Made by a program: the position numbers and the translations under genes
Origin: Whalleya microplaca
Lineage: Eukaryota; Ascomycota; Sordariomycetes; Xylariales; Xylariaceae
DNA: 64,000 nt
Assembly: GCA_022497155.1 (NCBI GenBank)
Contig: MU385780.1
Coordinates: 141,741-205,740 of the forward strand
Direction of reading: 5' to 3'
Part shown: positions 1 through 12,120 of the stretch, piece by piece
Numbering within the stretch: position 1 is the first letter of the stretch
Layout: each line of letters begins with the position of its first letter
Notes under the pieces: generated by a model
What the model saw: the letters and a program-made list of their open reading frames with translations, nothing else
What the model was told of the DNA's origin: nothing
The model's database searches: none

Positions 1-33
1 GCGCATAGGAATACCCGGACCGCGCCGAGGACC

Positions 34-2464
34 ATGTCTGACTACGACTCAGGAGACGACTTGCTCGAGGGCGTTGATGTGGATAACCTCATCACGGGCT
101 CTAAACGCTCGCGCTCTTCTAGCCAAGACGACCCAAGCAAGCGGGCTAGAATTGAACAACAGGCAGACGATGACAACGGGAATATTGCTACTGCAATTCT
201 GCAGGACAAATTCGGCTACCATGCCTTCCGTCACGAGCAGTTCTCTGCTATCAAGTCGGTCCTGCGAGGCGAGAACGTCCTCGTCGTCTTCCCCACTGGA
301 GCCGGCAAATCACTCTGCTATCAAGTGAGTACAGTTTATCTCACCCGTCCTATAATCTAGATAGGGAATGGTCTAATGTGCCTTACAGATACCCGGAATT
401 GCCTTTGAGAAAATAGACGCCGAGCATGGTGCAAGGGACCGCATGGGAGCTGGCATCTCCATCGTGGTGTCTCCATTGATCGCCTTGATGAAAGATCAGG
501 TTGATGCACTGCAACGCAAGTGCATTCCTGCCGCTTGCTTAGACTCTACCAAGACTTATGAGCAACAACAGCAGACCAGCGCCGCCATGAGGGAAGGGAA
601 GCTCAGACTTCTCTACTGCGCACCTGAGAGACTCAACAACGAGGGTTTCGTCGAAAGCATGAAATACGTGCCCGGAGGCGTCCGGCTAGTGGCCGTGGAC
701 GAGGCTCACTGTATCTCAGAATGGGGTCATTCTTTTCGCCCCGACTATCTCAAGGTGGCCCGTTTTGTCGAGGAAATCAAAGCCGAAAGAGTTGTCTGTC
801 TAACCGCCACAGCCACCCCCCGTGTTGTCGATGACGTTGCCGGTGCCTTCAAGATCAAGAAGTCGAACGTCTTCCGTACTTCTCCTTACAGGCCTAATCT
901 GCAATTACTGGCCGAATCGATGAAGACAAAACAAGACAAATATCCGAGGTTGTTCAAGTTTCTAGCGGAACATACTGGATCTACGCTCGTGTACGTGACA
1001 CTTCAGAAGCAAGCTGAGTTGCTGGCGGATGACCTGAAGGCCCAGGGGTTTGACGCAACTGCATTCCATGCCGGCCTCAAGACGGAGGAAAAGACGCAAG
1101 TCCAGGACGACTTTATGGCAGGCAAGGTTCGCATCGTAGTGGCAACTATTGCCTTTGGTATGGGCATCGACAAAGCTGATATTCGCAACATCCTTCATTT
1201 CGACCTTTCCAGTACCGTAGAGGAATACTCGCAACAGATCGGGCGCGCTGGGAGAGATGGCGAGACCAGGTCAGTATCCCGACTCTTCTATTTTCCGTTC
1301 ACACCTCCAACAGAGCGGTCTCCTCTTGTGATATATAAATATAGAGTCGCGCGCCTTGTTATTCCGTATCTGACTCCCCATGCCGCCTCTATGCCCACTA
1401 CCTAATTAAGTACTTCAGTACTAACCTTTAAGTGCAACATAGCCACTGTATGTTCTACATCTGCCCAGATGACTTTTATATCAGAGAGAATTTTGCGCGC
1501 GGTGATTTGCCTTCCCGCAAGTCGTTGGAGGACTTGCTCACGGACGTATTCAACCGGGAGGTTGTTGACATACCGGGAGGCAAGGCAATCAAGCTGAATC
1601 AGACCTCTCTGGGCCGGGAATATGATATGAGAGCAAGCCCGCTTAGTATCTTGCTAGCAACGCTCGAGTTGCGATTCGGGCTGATCAGGGCTATTACCCC
1701 AGAGTACAGCTCTTACCAATTCGAAGCGAGCTACAACTACCATCACTCTGCTAGAAATGACGAGTCGAAAGAGGCCAAAGCCATATTTGCAAACGCGGAG
1801 AGGGCTAAGAAGTGGTACAAGATCGATGTGAACGCCGTCGCGAAGTCAACCGGCTTGTTCCGCGCCGATCTCATAAGGAAGCTCAACGACTTCCACGACA
1901 GAGGCTTCATCATGCTGAAGGCTAGTGGTGTCGAAAACAGGTACAAAATCCTGAAGGAACTCCCGAGCACTCGGAAGGAGATCAATACGATCGCGGACAA
2001 GCTCTACGCCGAGATGGAAGCGCGGGAAGAGGACGCGCTGCGGCGGACGCAGCAGGTGGCCGATCTCATCACGGCTAACAGGTGTTTTGCACTCTCGCTG
2101 GCCGAGCATTTCGGCATGGATCTGCCGGACGGTAAGAAGGAATGTGGTCATTGTACACATTGTCTGACGGGGAAACCTGTGAAGCTGCCGCCGAAGCCTA
2201 CTCCTCCTGTCGACATCGTCGGGATTCAGAAGATTCTTGCGACCTGCGATGTCCGCGATGATCCGAGATTCCTGGCTCGTGTCGCCTTTGGCATTAAAAG
2301 CCCGAGGGTCACCCAATTGAAACTGGACAAGAAGCAGGTATTCGGGTCATTAGAGGACCATGATTTCAAGGTAGGCCATATCATGCCGTTGTCCTACTAG
2401 ATTGGCTGACATGATACAGTCTCTATTGCAAGAGTTTACCAAAGCGTGTGATAGTATGGCTTGA
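34..2464 (+). CDS. RecQ-family ATP-dependent 3'-5' DNA helicase, four exons
   Basis: Predicted 714-residue nuclear helicase that would unwind DNA in repair or recombination. Exons are 34-324, 389-1269, 1443-2370 and 2420-2464; the joins keep phase and restore conserved segments. A basic, NLS-like stretch (residues 23-39) precedes the helicase core: Walker A PTGAGKS (87-93), DEAH (201-204), and motif VI QQIGRAGRDG ending near residue 388, whose last codons are completed across intron 2. After the core come winged-helix-like sequence and a Cys set at about 605, 625, 628 and 631 (C-x19-C-x2-C-x2-C) that looks like the RecQ zinc site. No HRDC domain is visible. The start ATG is only 33 bases into the window, so an upstream exon cannot be excluded. 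The family call is firm; which RecQ paralogue it is, is open. Confidence 0.93.
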
Positions 2465-3268
2465 GTCGAAATCTATGCGACGCTGAAACCTGATTCTTGA
2501 ATGGAAATTGAGGATCGCACGCTGATGATGAACGAAAGGAAATCGTCAAGCTGCCTTACCAAACTCATGATAGTATTTGACTATGGAGTTCCAGATTTAT
2601 GCCTGTACTGTAATGGGCGGGCCAGGATGATGGCCTCTAGATGCATCGCGAATCTATCTCTGCAATCAACGATCAAGGGGGGAGATGGTAGAAGGCTGAG
2701 TTGTTCAAGGAAGCACAAATCATTGATGGATTCGTCTTGCAGGTAGGTATGTTCATGCTTCAAAAGGAATCTAACTGGAAGTGGTAGAAATATGCCCACG
2801 TGAGACAGTGACTCTACACAGGAGTAGACAGGCTGACATTAGTTACGTGTATAGTGCCGTGGTGTGTGTACCGTGCAAACTTTGAAGTCGGAAGAAGCTT
2901 CACTAACTGGAGTTGATTGAAACCAGACGCCACCGCGGTCTGGCCCAGAGTCTGCAATGGCCAAAAAGGGATGTGGACGTTGCCGACAATACCTGCGTAC
3001 GCTCTGGATAAAGTCAGGCATTGCCACATTATTCCGGGGATTTGGCTTCCGCAACATCATAATACCCGCCCTTATCCCAAGACTTTAAGATCTCAATGTG
3101 AAGCTTTTTTGAGACAACTGATCTTGTATCCTGAATCTCTGAATTTATAAGTTTTTAATGGCTCTGACCCAATAAACGCGCGGTCGCTTTCGTACGGATT
3201 AGATGTCAACTTCACTCAATATCTCTACTTATTATTCCTTGAAGGTCTCGAAACGATAAACTGATACG
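2465..3268. other. Intergenic region, no supported gene
   Basis: About 800 bp between the RecQ stop and the next gene. Short open frames occur on both strands, but none has a recognisable domain, a sensible splice partner or family resemblance. It presumably holds the RecQ 3' end and the promoter of the secreted-protein gene. Confidence 0.6.
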
Positions 3269-3949
3269 ATGTATTCCTGCTTATCTCATCTTATGTCTCT
3301 TGTCGCCCTTTCATTGCCCGTCATCGAGGCATCCTCTAGGCTAAACCTAGGTTCCCTTAACGGACGAACACCGCACCAATCCTGTACCGAAACCTCCACG
3401 CCCACCACATTCGCTGTCCAAAGTCTGGTGTACTTGCGCTTCGAGGCAGGTCCATACCCGATGGAATCCCAGCCAAATACGACGCAACTTGCATTTGAAG
3501 TCGCGAATCGAGCTAACGGCGTCTTGACCACGTGCAGCTTCCAGAACGTCATGTACCAGGGCCAGTGGGTGGACGATAGTAACTACTGGCACACGTGTGG
3601 AGATCGCACATTCGCTGTTGACGGCGTCGATCATCCCGTCCGCACGGATGCACTTTTCGTTTGGGATGCGTGGAGGTTGAGTGTAAATCAGAGTTGGGCT
3701 TGTGACGAAGTGTAAGTCCTGTCTGTCCCTTGTGTCGATCTTACAACTGGCAGCTGTGCAGTATAGAAGTAAAGGCATGGGGCCGGGGTATTGCGCACTG
3801 ATGACTGAGGTGCTTGGGATTGTAGGACTACCGTGAGCCATATTTCGACCATGACGTTCAAGCCGAATTGCACGGAGACTAGGAGCGAGTACCAGTATGT
3901 CAATGAGTGTACGGCTCCTGACGTCGAGGCCACTGCGTCGCTTCAGTAG
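3269..3949 (+). CDS. Small secreted cysteine-containing protein (effector-like), two exons
   Basis: Predicted 188-residue protein from exons 3269-3711 and 3826-3949. The intron has a GTAAGT donor and a TGTAG acceptor, and splicing extends the frame by 40 codons with two further cysteines. The N-terminus (MYSCLSHLMSLVALSLPVIEASS) reads as a signal peptide. The mature part has six cysteines, enough for three disulphides, and tryptophan-rich, polar sequence without a membrane segment. It resembles the many small extracellular proteins of plant-associated ascomycetes, some of which are effectors, but I do not recognise a named family. Secretion is well supported; function is unknown. Confidence 0.72.
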
Positions 3950-4143
3950 CCTGAAAGTCGGGCCAACAACACATTTCCTCGTTCGCCGCAAGGATCGTTT
4001 TGTATCTGTCCATATACACGTACCTAAGCTAGCACTTTATCTTAACGCCCCTTATGCTATCCGCCACATGTTGCATTCTATATCCAACGGAAGCTTACCA
4101 AAATGTCGTCACTGAAGTTTCTTGGGGCTATTTACGGTTCTCA

Positions 4144-5254
4144 TCAGTTCCACAAAGACGTAGAAAGGCGTCCAAACTGCCCGCGGAATCCGTCAACCAT
4201 TCCAGCCCAAACATCCCCAACTTTGATCCCGATGAACTGGGCCCCAGAGATGACTTCCCTGACAGTCCAAGAAACGCCTAGATATAGTACGTACGATCCT
4301 GCGAAAAACCCCACAGACCACAGGACTATCTGCAGCCAGAACGTTCCCCAGTCGAACGGTTCCGATGCTTCTCCGCCGCCGTAGGGCGGCCTGGGAGACC
4401 TCGGATGACCCCCGTATGCGCGATATGGCGACGTTTCGTGTGTAGGTAGCAAGCTCTGGCGCTCGTTTGTGTGAGCTACCGGTCTCGTGAGGGGCACGTG
4501 GGGATGAGAAGACCAGGTTCGCACATGACGGAGGTGTTCATCGATACGCGTGTTCGCTGTGCCGTTCCCCCATCGCCTAGGAGCGGTCACGGGCTCGGAG
4601 TTGAGCCGTCTCGCCTCAACGTTGGCTGGTCTTTGAATGAAAGGCGCGGTTTGGCTGGGCGGTCGAGGGGAGCTTGAAGATACCGTGTTCGAACGAGGAT
4701 GTGTAAGAGGGACGGTATATCTAATGTATTCGATGAGGTCCTGATACGAGGACCGTGCGAGGACGTACTCGGGTCCTCGGCGCTCATATGTCTCTAGCGA
4801 CTTAAATTTAATGTGATGTTTGCTCTTGGTCTTCACGTACGACTTTTTTCTCAGCTCGAGGGAAGAGTCCTCGAGACGAAGTAGCATCCCATTGTCTGGA
4901 TGGGCGCTACAGGGCTTGATTGGGAGGTGAGCCAGTCTGAGTGCCGCATCGTTGCTATGTTTTGTTGCCAGGTCCTTTCCCCCAAATGAAGTGATCTACG
5001 CTCTTTCATTAGCTTAAATAGAAGTGGTCTATGGGGGGATGCTTGGCACGTACGATGAGGACGACAACCTTATCGTCTTCTATCTGCGGTGAGAGTATCA
5101 CCACCGGGTGCTTGTATATCCCTTCTTCTAGATCTGCATCCTCCGGGAGCATATGCTTAGGAGGTAGCCATAGTATGCAGCCTGCTAGGTGCGACCGGCG
5201 CACCGGAGCCTCCCGGGGTCGATCGCGAAGGGATGACCGTGTTACCCCGGGCAT
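4144..5254 (-). CDS. One-pass membrane protein with a MazF/PemK-like N-terminal segment, two exons
   Basis: Predicted 350 residues. Exon 1 is 5254-5054 and exon 2 is 4995-4144; the 58-bp intron has a GTACGT donor, a GCTAATG branch point and an acceptor before 4995, and the junction reads VVVLI|ITSFGG in phase 0. The first ~130 residues contain the order GCILWLPP ... HPVVILSP ... VVVLIITSFGG, which resembles the beta-barrel core of MazF/PemK proteins (GDIVW ... RPVVVLS ... ITS). A long proline/arginine-rich disordered stretch follows, then one hydrophobic helix at about residues 285-307 and a short tail. It looks like a conserved fungal protein of unknown function. The gene model is good; the fold suggestion rests on motif order alone. 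Confidence 0.75.
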
Positions 5255-8050
5255 TTGTGAGTATAGCTAGGATACATGCATGTGTCGGACGTATATACCT
5301 GGATGGTTTTAGAATTGAAAGAATTGATTTAGCATCGAGACTTTGCTCAATTTAGGAGAGACAGAGAGGGATGGGGAGTAAGCTCAACGTTGGCGCCTAA
5401 ACGGTCGATTGTGAGGTCTATTACTTTATGCAGTGCAACCCAGCATACCACCCTTCCCCGGCCACGTGTTCGTGGGATCAAGAACAAAGCTGTCAGAGCT
5501 TACCTCCAGTATCATTGCCACATTTCAATACAGCCAATAGACTACTGATCACCAGTATGAAAAACACCTAGATTGGCCACTCGAGATTTGTTGTCTTTAT
5601 ATGCCGGGAGATGTTGGTGGCTACGGTAGACGAACACTGGTAGCATAAATATGCAATGTGGAGCGAATAATCCCACGTTTGGCCACGATCTTGTAATTGA
5701 TACCCCTTGAGAGAAGACATACTCCAGGTACACCTCTAACAAGATTATATTTTCAATTCGGCATTAGGTAGTTGCACCTGGAACTTGAGAATCTATCTAG
5801 CAGCATTATTATGCAATTTATTCATAATAGTAAGGGCTATACATAAGTAGTAATAAAGCTAAAATGAGTTTCACAGGATGGACAGACTGTGGAGGTTATT
5901 AGACAGAGCGCTAGGATCGCATGATTTACATAGATTCGATATTCAAGATATTCGCTACCTACGAGTTCATTGTTCTGTACAAGTAGCCGGTTAAAGGCAT
6001 ATATTTGGGGAGCTCATCTGGCTAGAAACCGCGAATAGATGGCGGCAAGACGATATGTCAAGATTCTGCCAATGAAGGGACTGTTGACTCTAAAGTCTAT
6101 AGGATCAAGGCAAGGTGGCTTCGGGATGTCCAGCTGATGGCGTTGCTCAGACATGACATTTGTCAACTACATGGGACTAAGGATTTGTGAGAAATGATAC
6201 TGTCTGTCGACCATCAGAAGGATTGAGTCGTCGACAATATTTAGTATCTCTATCAATAGGATACCTGGTTACTATACTTGAGTCATTGGGAGTGCTTGAG
6301 CACCTGTCGTGATCAATTTTAACTCTGTCCTGGGCATATAAAGAGCCAGTGCCGCTAATGAAATCAATGAAATAAGTGCTATAATTATGTTGGAAGCAGA
6401 CTTTACTATTTCTGTGTGAATAGTGCTATGTCAGATTACGTTGCGCTAATCTAAACCCATCCCACGTTTCTGAACATATTTGAGCACCGAGACAGAACGC
6501 CAGGGTATTAGGATCTAGATTGCTCGTTTCGAAAAAGACCCTTTATAAAGCATATCCATCCAGCTGTCGCGTTCTGAAATAACAATTCTCAAAGCATCCA
6601 GACTGCCTTGAACAGTCAATGAACCTCGCTGATAGATATATAATACGTGAATCGAATCTTATGGTCTCTTTAGGGGATTTCGTATGATCAATGTGTCTGC
6701 AGAGTTCCTCTGGGAACACTGTATCAGAGAAGTCGAAGTTGTAGTCTGAGGTGTTCTATATTTGCTGTGATATCAGGTGTCTGGGACTCCCTTGCAGTAT
6801 GATTGAAAGTCTCCTAGGAAGAGGACAACCCATCTATTATCACCGCATCTAATGTGTAGACTTCAGTTGTTACTGTAACTTGAGTCTTTAATTACGATTG
6901 AATGATTGAAGAAGGACAAAAGAAAATATATATTTGTTGATGGAGCATGCTGAATTTTGTGCTCCCAACGTGACTACTGGCATAGATATGTCCATGTTAG
7001 GCGACATCATATTGGCTGGCAAGGTGCCCAAGTACTCTAAGTTGCAGACTTGAATCCAATCCATTGCTTTCTGGCCCCTATCTGTTGTGGCTCGTACAAG
7101 AAGCCTTAAAATGGGCGACTAGTGGTGCTAAATCCTATCGCATCCTCTTGACTGCCTTTTATCGACTAGTCACAGGCAGAGTAGCTTTGATGTGCTAATA
7201 GGGGATACCATAATACTTATGAGAAATTTGCCGTACGACCGCCCACAGGCCGTCAACAGTAAGTTTACTGCCCTCGTCCGGCGACTAATCATCATCTGCC
7301 GTTCCTCTACGGCGGTGCTATTTGAATCATTCTTCGACTTGACACTTCGTCCAGTGCCGGATGGCCCTTCACACCCATTAAGAGTCAATGAATATAATAT
7401 CTAACCTTTTATACAAGGATTTGGCAACAGTACAGTACATTATCCAAGTTCGTGTTGAGCTGGTGGTGCGAGCCGTCGCTTATCCCATGCTCTAACCATT
7501 CCCAGAGCCCAATTATTCCAATTGTAGTTCCCATTATGTCCACGGTTATACGTAAAAGCTTTACTTCAAGTTAGACATTGTATAAAGGGGTATAATTTTA
7601 CTAATACTTCCTAGGAAACACAAGTAACGTTTCTAAATACAAATCTCACTAACCTTTAAGCAGCTATGACAGAAACAACTAGGTATGCCTATTACATAGC
7701 CTTCTAAAGGAGGTGTTAATGGATATCTCTTTATTGCTATGCCCTAACTAACCGGTGCCAGGAGCAATACCTATATTAGGTTAAGCAAGCTTATCAAGAA
7801 TTATGCTTTATGTCTGTCGGAAAAGTCGGATCAACTTTGTTTCTGTCAATTTTTCCCCCGGAGTCGGCGTTATACCGAGGACCGTTCTGGTGGGGTCTCT
7901 ATGTAAGGGTTAGGTAGCTGTGCCGTAACAAGTTGGACCTTTAAGTCTTCAAGCGGACCCAGGTTGATTTTTGGTCATTCTCTCCTCTTCATTATCATTA
8001 CCAGTCCATATATCTAATTAGATCTCTGTGTGGTCCTACATATTACCAAC
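5255..8050. other. Long intergenic stretch without a convincing gene
   Basis: About 2.8 kb, moderately AT-rich and not RIP-like (CpA and TpG are present). Frames such as 5542-5742 and 7170-7388 on the minus strand have no recognisable domain and no splice partners. It may be decayed gene or transposon sequence, but I found no inverted repeats or target-site duplication to support that. Confidence 0.5.
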
Positions 8051-8804
8051 ATGACCCTTACTGTTCATCATCTTGGCGTCTCCCAATCGGAGCGGGTCGT
8101 CTGGGCCTGTGAAGAACTTGGTATCGACTACAATCTGAAGAAGTATGAACGATCACCTATCCTAGCACCGGCCGAATACAAAGCATTGCACCCGCTCGGG
8201 TCGGCGCCTGTCATCGAAGATGGTGACATAAAGCTGGCTGAATCTGGTGCATGTGTCGAGTATATCTGCCAGACTCATGGTGGTGGGCGACTGGTAATTG
8301 CTCCGGGCCACAAAGATTATCCGGACTATCTATACTGGTTTCGTAGGTACAATGCTTCTCTCGACAGATAGAATAGAGTCTAACAGATAGCCAGACTTCG
8401 CAAATGGAACATTACAGGGCGCGATTGGACGCAGCATGGCCTTGGCTATTGCTGGAGTGGGTGAAGATAACGAGATTGTTAAGCGTTTAGGTGGAAAACC
8501 TAAAGGGGCACTGTCATTAATGGACCAACGGCTATCTAAGGTGCCTTGGCTGGCAGGTGACCAGTTTACTGCAGCTGATATCATGAACGTGTTTAGTCTC
8601 ACCACTATGCGTACCTTTTACGGATACGACTTAGGCGAGTATAGCAACATCCTGGCATACCTCCAGCGTGTTTCCCAGCGAGATGGGTATAGGCGAGCAA
8701 TGCTGAAAGGAGATCCTGATCTAGATATTCAGAAGTTGACTGGAGCGCCTGCTCCGCCTATGTTTAAGGCTATAGCAGCTGCACTGCAGGCTGAAGGACG
8801 TTGA
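8051..8804 (+). CDS. Glutathione S-transferase, two exons
   Basis: Predicted 233-residue cytosolic enzyme that conjugates glutathione to electrophiles or acts as an isomerase. Exons are 8051-8342 and 8395-8804; the 52-bp intron joins YWFH|FANGTLQ in phase. The ATG at 8051 is preferred because the upstream in-frame start is only GTG and the thioredoxin-like strand (TLTVHHLGVSQSERVVWACEELG) begins right after it. The GSH-binding signature LGSAPVIEDGDIKLAESGAC is in the N-terminal half, and the helical C-terminal domain (LSLMDQRLSKVPWLAGDQFTAADI, positions shown in part) is complete. It lies beside the regulator and exporter of the polyketide cluster, so detoxification or a tailoring role is plausible but inferred. 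Confidence 0.9.
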
Positions 8805-9195
8805 GAACTTCGGGATAATCTATCTCCACTATGAGCTCGCACATATCTAGGTAATGCCAGAAACTCAATATTATGTGCAAATATCATATATACTGCCAAA
8901 AAAGTCTCAATAGTTTATGATAATACATGTTTATGGCGTTGGACCAAGTTTCTTCGCGACCAGGCTTCCAACTGCATGACACATCGGGTGATCAAGGGGT
9001 GTTGGTCCCCTGTGTGCATGTGTTGTTGGTTGGAATAAAAAGGCTAGACAGCATGACACCCTGAAGGGTTAGTCATAATGCATGACTGATAAATTACTTG
9101 TATATTGCATATGTTGTAACCCAGTCGCGAAGTTATACTTGGATCGAATCGAATCTCGATACCTCTTTAGTTACTGGTAGACAAATTTCACTGCT
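8805..9195. other. Convergent 3' intergenic region
   Basis: About 390 bp between the converging GST and transcription-factor genes. It is AT-rich, contains no open frame of note, and presumably carries both 3' ends. Confidence 0.6.
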
Positions 9196-11565
9196 TTATT
9201 GCTCAGATCTAAAACCGTAGTCATTCCCCCCATTCCCGGAGCTCCTCATTAGGCTCTCAAAGAAAGCCAGGTCGACCCCTTGGAATGCCCAGTCCTCTAT
9301 CCCGGCAGCCAGTCCAGGGTAGTCTTCATGTTGTAAGAGAGGGTCGGGTAGGCCGTTCTGGAGTTGCGGTGTGAAATGGATATCAACATCGTTCGCGCCA
9401 GTGTCTGGTACTGGAAGTGTCTCTGTTAGCGCCAGAGTCTTTACGTAGGGATCTGACATGATCGAAGGCTCCTCGATATGTTCATAACCGGTATTGACCA
9501 GTTTCATGGCCTCGACATTTGATACGCTGCTAGACCCGGCAGGCCCAGAGGACTGCATTTGGGGTTCTTGATGATAGGTTTCCGTGGACTTGTCCACTAC
9601 CTGCGGCTGAGCTGGGCGATTGGTTGTTTCAGTCCTCGCTTGTGGCTTGGGAACCTCCTTGCTCATGCCCTCACGGGAAATCTTGATAATGCCAAAATAA
9701 GGAATATGCACAGTCACAACAGCATCATCATCCTGATCCCGTAGTACCATCTTATTCCCTGTTTCCTCGACACTCACCATCCTAGCACAACGCGTGTAAC
9801 CATCCACCATCTCAACCTTGATTGCCAACAATCGGCGTAACAAGTCAGCGCTCTGCGCACTGAGCGCATCTGAATTGAGACGATTAACCTCTTCCATATT
9901 CTCCTGCACCTTCTCAATCATCGCGCGATCGCTATGATACTGGTGAGCTAAGAGGTTCTCCGCCTCGGAGATGTGGCTGTCTAGGTGTGCTAGTAGCAAT
10001 GTCATCGCGGCCATGAGAGCAAGAAAATCAACAGTGCGGCAGCTATAGGCGTTCCCATTAAAGCTTCGTAGGGTAATGAAGCGCGAGAGCACCTCACGCG
10101 AGGCATTCACGCAAGTGATTAGGGAGAACTCGCAGTTGCGTTCGGCTGATGAGGAGCGAAGCATGTAAGGCAGATGGAGCTGGTTAAGGAGGTTATAATG
10201 GAGCACCTGTGCGAATAGTCGCCGCGTGTTCCAGAAAAGAGCTTGCGAATCCGTAGAGGCAATGTCTAGGTTCGGTGCTAACCACCACTTGCTGGGAAGG
10301 CTCCTGGCCGCTTTTTGCAACTCCACATCGAGGGTCCGCGTCAGGGCTAGATCACGCGAACTCGGGTTAGATTCGTTACGCTCCAAGATCCGAGAGGCAA
10401 TAACACAGTGTATTCGCTCGAGACGTCCTATGGAAGTATCGTTTGCGAGCATCGCGTCGGACGCCATGCTACGGTCGATAGAGCCTTGGGAAAGGCCTAG
10501 CATGAGGCAGAGATATCGATCTAGAAAAACGATTCGAAACCACATAAGCTGTGGATAATATTTCGTGGCAGGGTCGAGCACCTTATACTGGGTCTGGTTG
10601 TCCGATCGGTTGAGACCCATCAACTGCGCAATGCTCATAGCTCTCCGACCCGCCATCCAGCTTCGTCGGAGATTACCTATATTCGCTTGATACACACTTT
10701 CGATCATGACGCATTCCAGGCCTTCAATGCTGCCAACAAGCTCTTCATTTGTCGTGACGAGACTAATAGCAAGATCTGCCAACCGTTCCATTATAACTCG
10801 TGGTGATTCCGACAGGCCTTCAATTTCCTTGTGAATATCAGGGTGAAGGTGCTGCAGGAAGGTGGCGAGCAGGAGCATATGCCTTGATATCAGGACCGGA
10901 TGGCTATTCGGCTCAGGGATATCTAATAAAGTTTCGGGCGTTTTTAGGCCTTTCTGGTGGAGGGTAGTATATGGCATGGTCATAATCTCATGAGCGAGGA
11001 CAGAAGGGTGACGACTGGCTTTGCATATCCTCTCCGTGATGTCTCGCGAGGGCAGCGATTCATACAGGAACCGAGAAAGTCTCTCATATTTGCCTTGTAT
11101 AGCTGGTATATGGATACTGGATTGAGATATGTTAGTTTCAGCGGCCCGATACTGATGAAAGTAGTCAGCAACAATGACCAGGATACCTGGTTCTTAAATA
11201 CGAACCTCAGAAGATCTATAGTAGGCGAGTTCCCGCAAGGGCTCCGAGATCATGGAGGCGGGAGTGGGCATGTCATGGTCTACCCTTCGATCATCTTCGC
11301 TAGGCGTTGTGGGTGTTCCATCACGGCCAGCGTGCAGATTTTCCTGGTCCATGGAGGGTGAGACCCCCTCAGGGAATTCTTGACTGACACATTGGGAGCC
11401 CCGTCGCTGACAGCCATTGCAGATATTGGACTTATTGAGTGGGTCAAATATACACTTCATCTTTCGCCGTTTGCATTCCCAACAGCTGTGGGTGCCCTTT
11501 CGCAGCCTCTTTCGCTTTGCTTTGAATTGACCGTGAGTCGACGGTGGCACACGCGAAGAAGACAT
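9196..11565 (-). CDS. Zn2Cys6 fungal transcription factor with fungal_trans-type middle region, two exons
   Basis: Predicted 771-residue nuclear regulator. Exon 1 is 11565-11206 and exon 2 is 11151-9196; the 54-bp intron has a GTTCGT donor, a GCTGAC branch point and a CATCAG acceptor, and both junctions are in phase 0. Near the N-terminus after a basic stretch is a binuclear zinc cluster with spacing C-x2-C-x6-C-x10-C-x2-C-x6-C (starting HSCWECKRRKMKC). The long second exon has the helical middle homology region typical of the family, then a Ser/Gln-rich tail and an acidic, aromatic C-terminus suited to activation. It is divergent from the first MFS gene across a 555-bp shared promoter, which suggests it is the pathway-specific regulator of this cluster; that role is inferred from position. 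Confidence 0.9.
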
Positions 11566-12120
11566 TGCGACTACACCCGAAGCAAAACTAGGCTGTCGAC
11601 GGATATTATTTCACTCGCCGGTAGGTAAAATAAGCACCTATTTGGCTCAAGATTGTCGCAGGATGCGAAGTAACATTTGGAACTGGGAATGCCGGGTGGG
11701 CACGGTAGACCGGAGAAGAAACGTCGAAACTCAGCTGAAAGCATGTAAGAGCGTGAGCACGGCGGACGAACATCTAGGACTTGGGTGCATTTGTCAGCGT
11801 AGGAGGCGTCCACTTATGGTTGAGAGCGGCGGTTACGGCGGTCGAATCACGGATTCCGACATTTACTCCGTGTCGACCGTGTCTTAGATCGCCAACGGCG
11901 GACGAATGTATACATGCTAGACCTTGGCTCCGTTACACTTCGCTGCTTGTCTGAATAATTTCAACCTTGCCGTCAAGGATGTCTACAAATCTCCAAAATG
12001 TCTTTTGTAAATATAAATGCGTCGATGAGCACCTTGATTGGCAGTTTCTCTTCCCAAATCGACTCGTCCTTGTTCTTAACAGCCTGAATACACAAAGCCA
12101 CGCAGAACTTTCAAGAAAGG
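11566..12120. promoter_or_regulatory. Divergent promoter between regulator and MFS gene with three ACGGCGG(A/T)CGAA sites
   Basis: Three near-identical 12-mers lie on the plus strand at 11759-11770 and 11895-11906 (ACGGCGGACGAA) and at 11835-11846 (ACGGCGGTCGAA), spaced 76 and 60 bp apart. Zinc-cluster proteins bind CGG triplets, so these are candidate operator sites for the adjacent regulator (self-regulation) and the exporter. A related core, ACGGCGG, occurs at 22287-22293 upstream of the monocarboxylate-type transporter gene. The assignment is inference. Confidence 0.45.

Noticed and set aside
34..2464. Telomere-linked helicase (TLH-type) interpretation of the RecQ gene
   Set aside because: It lies more than 60 kb from the telomere, is spliced and intact, and lacks repeat context; a normal chromosomal RecQ is the simpler reading.
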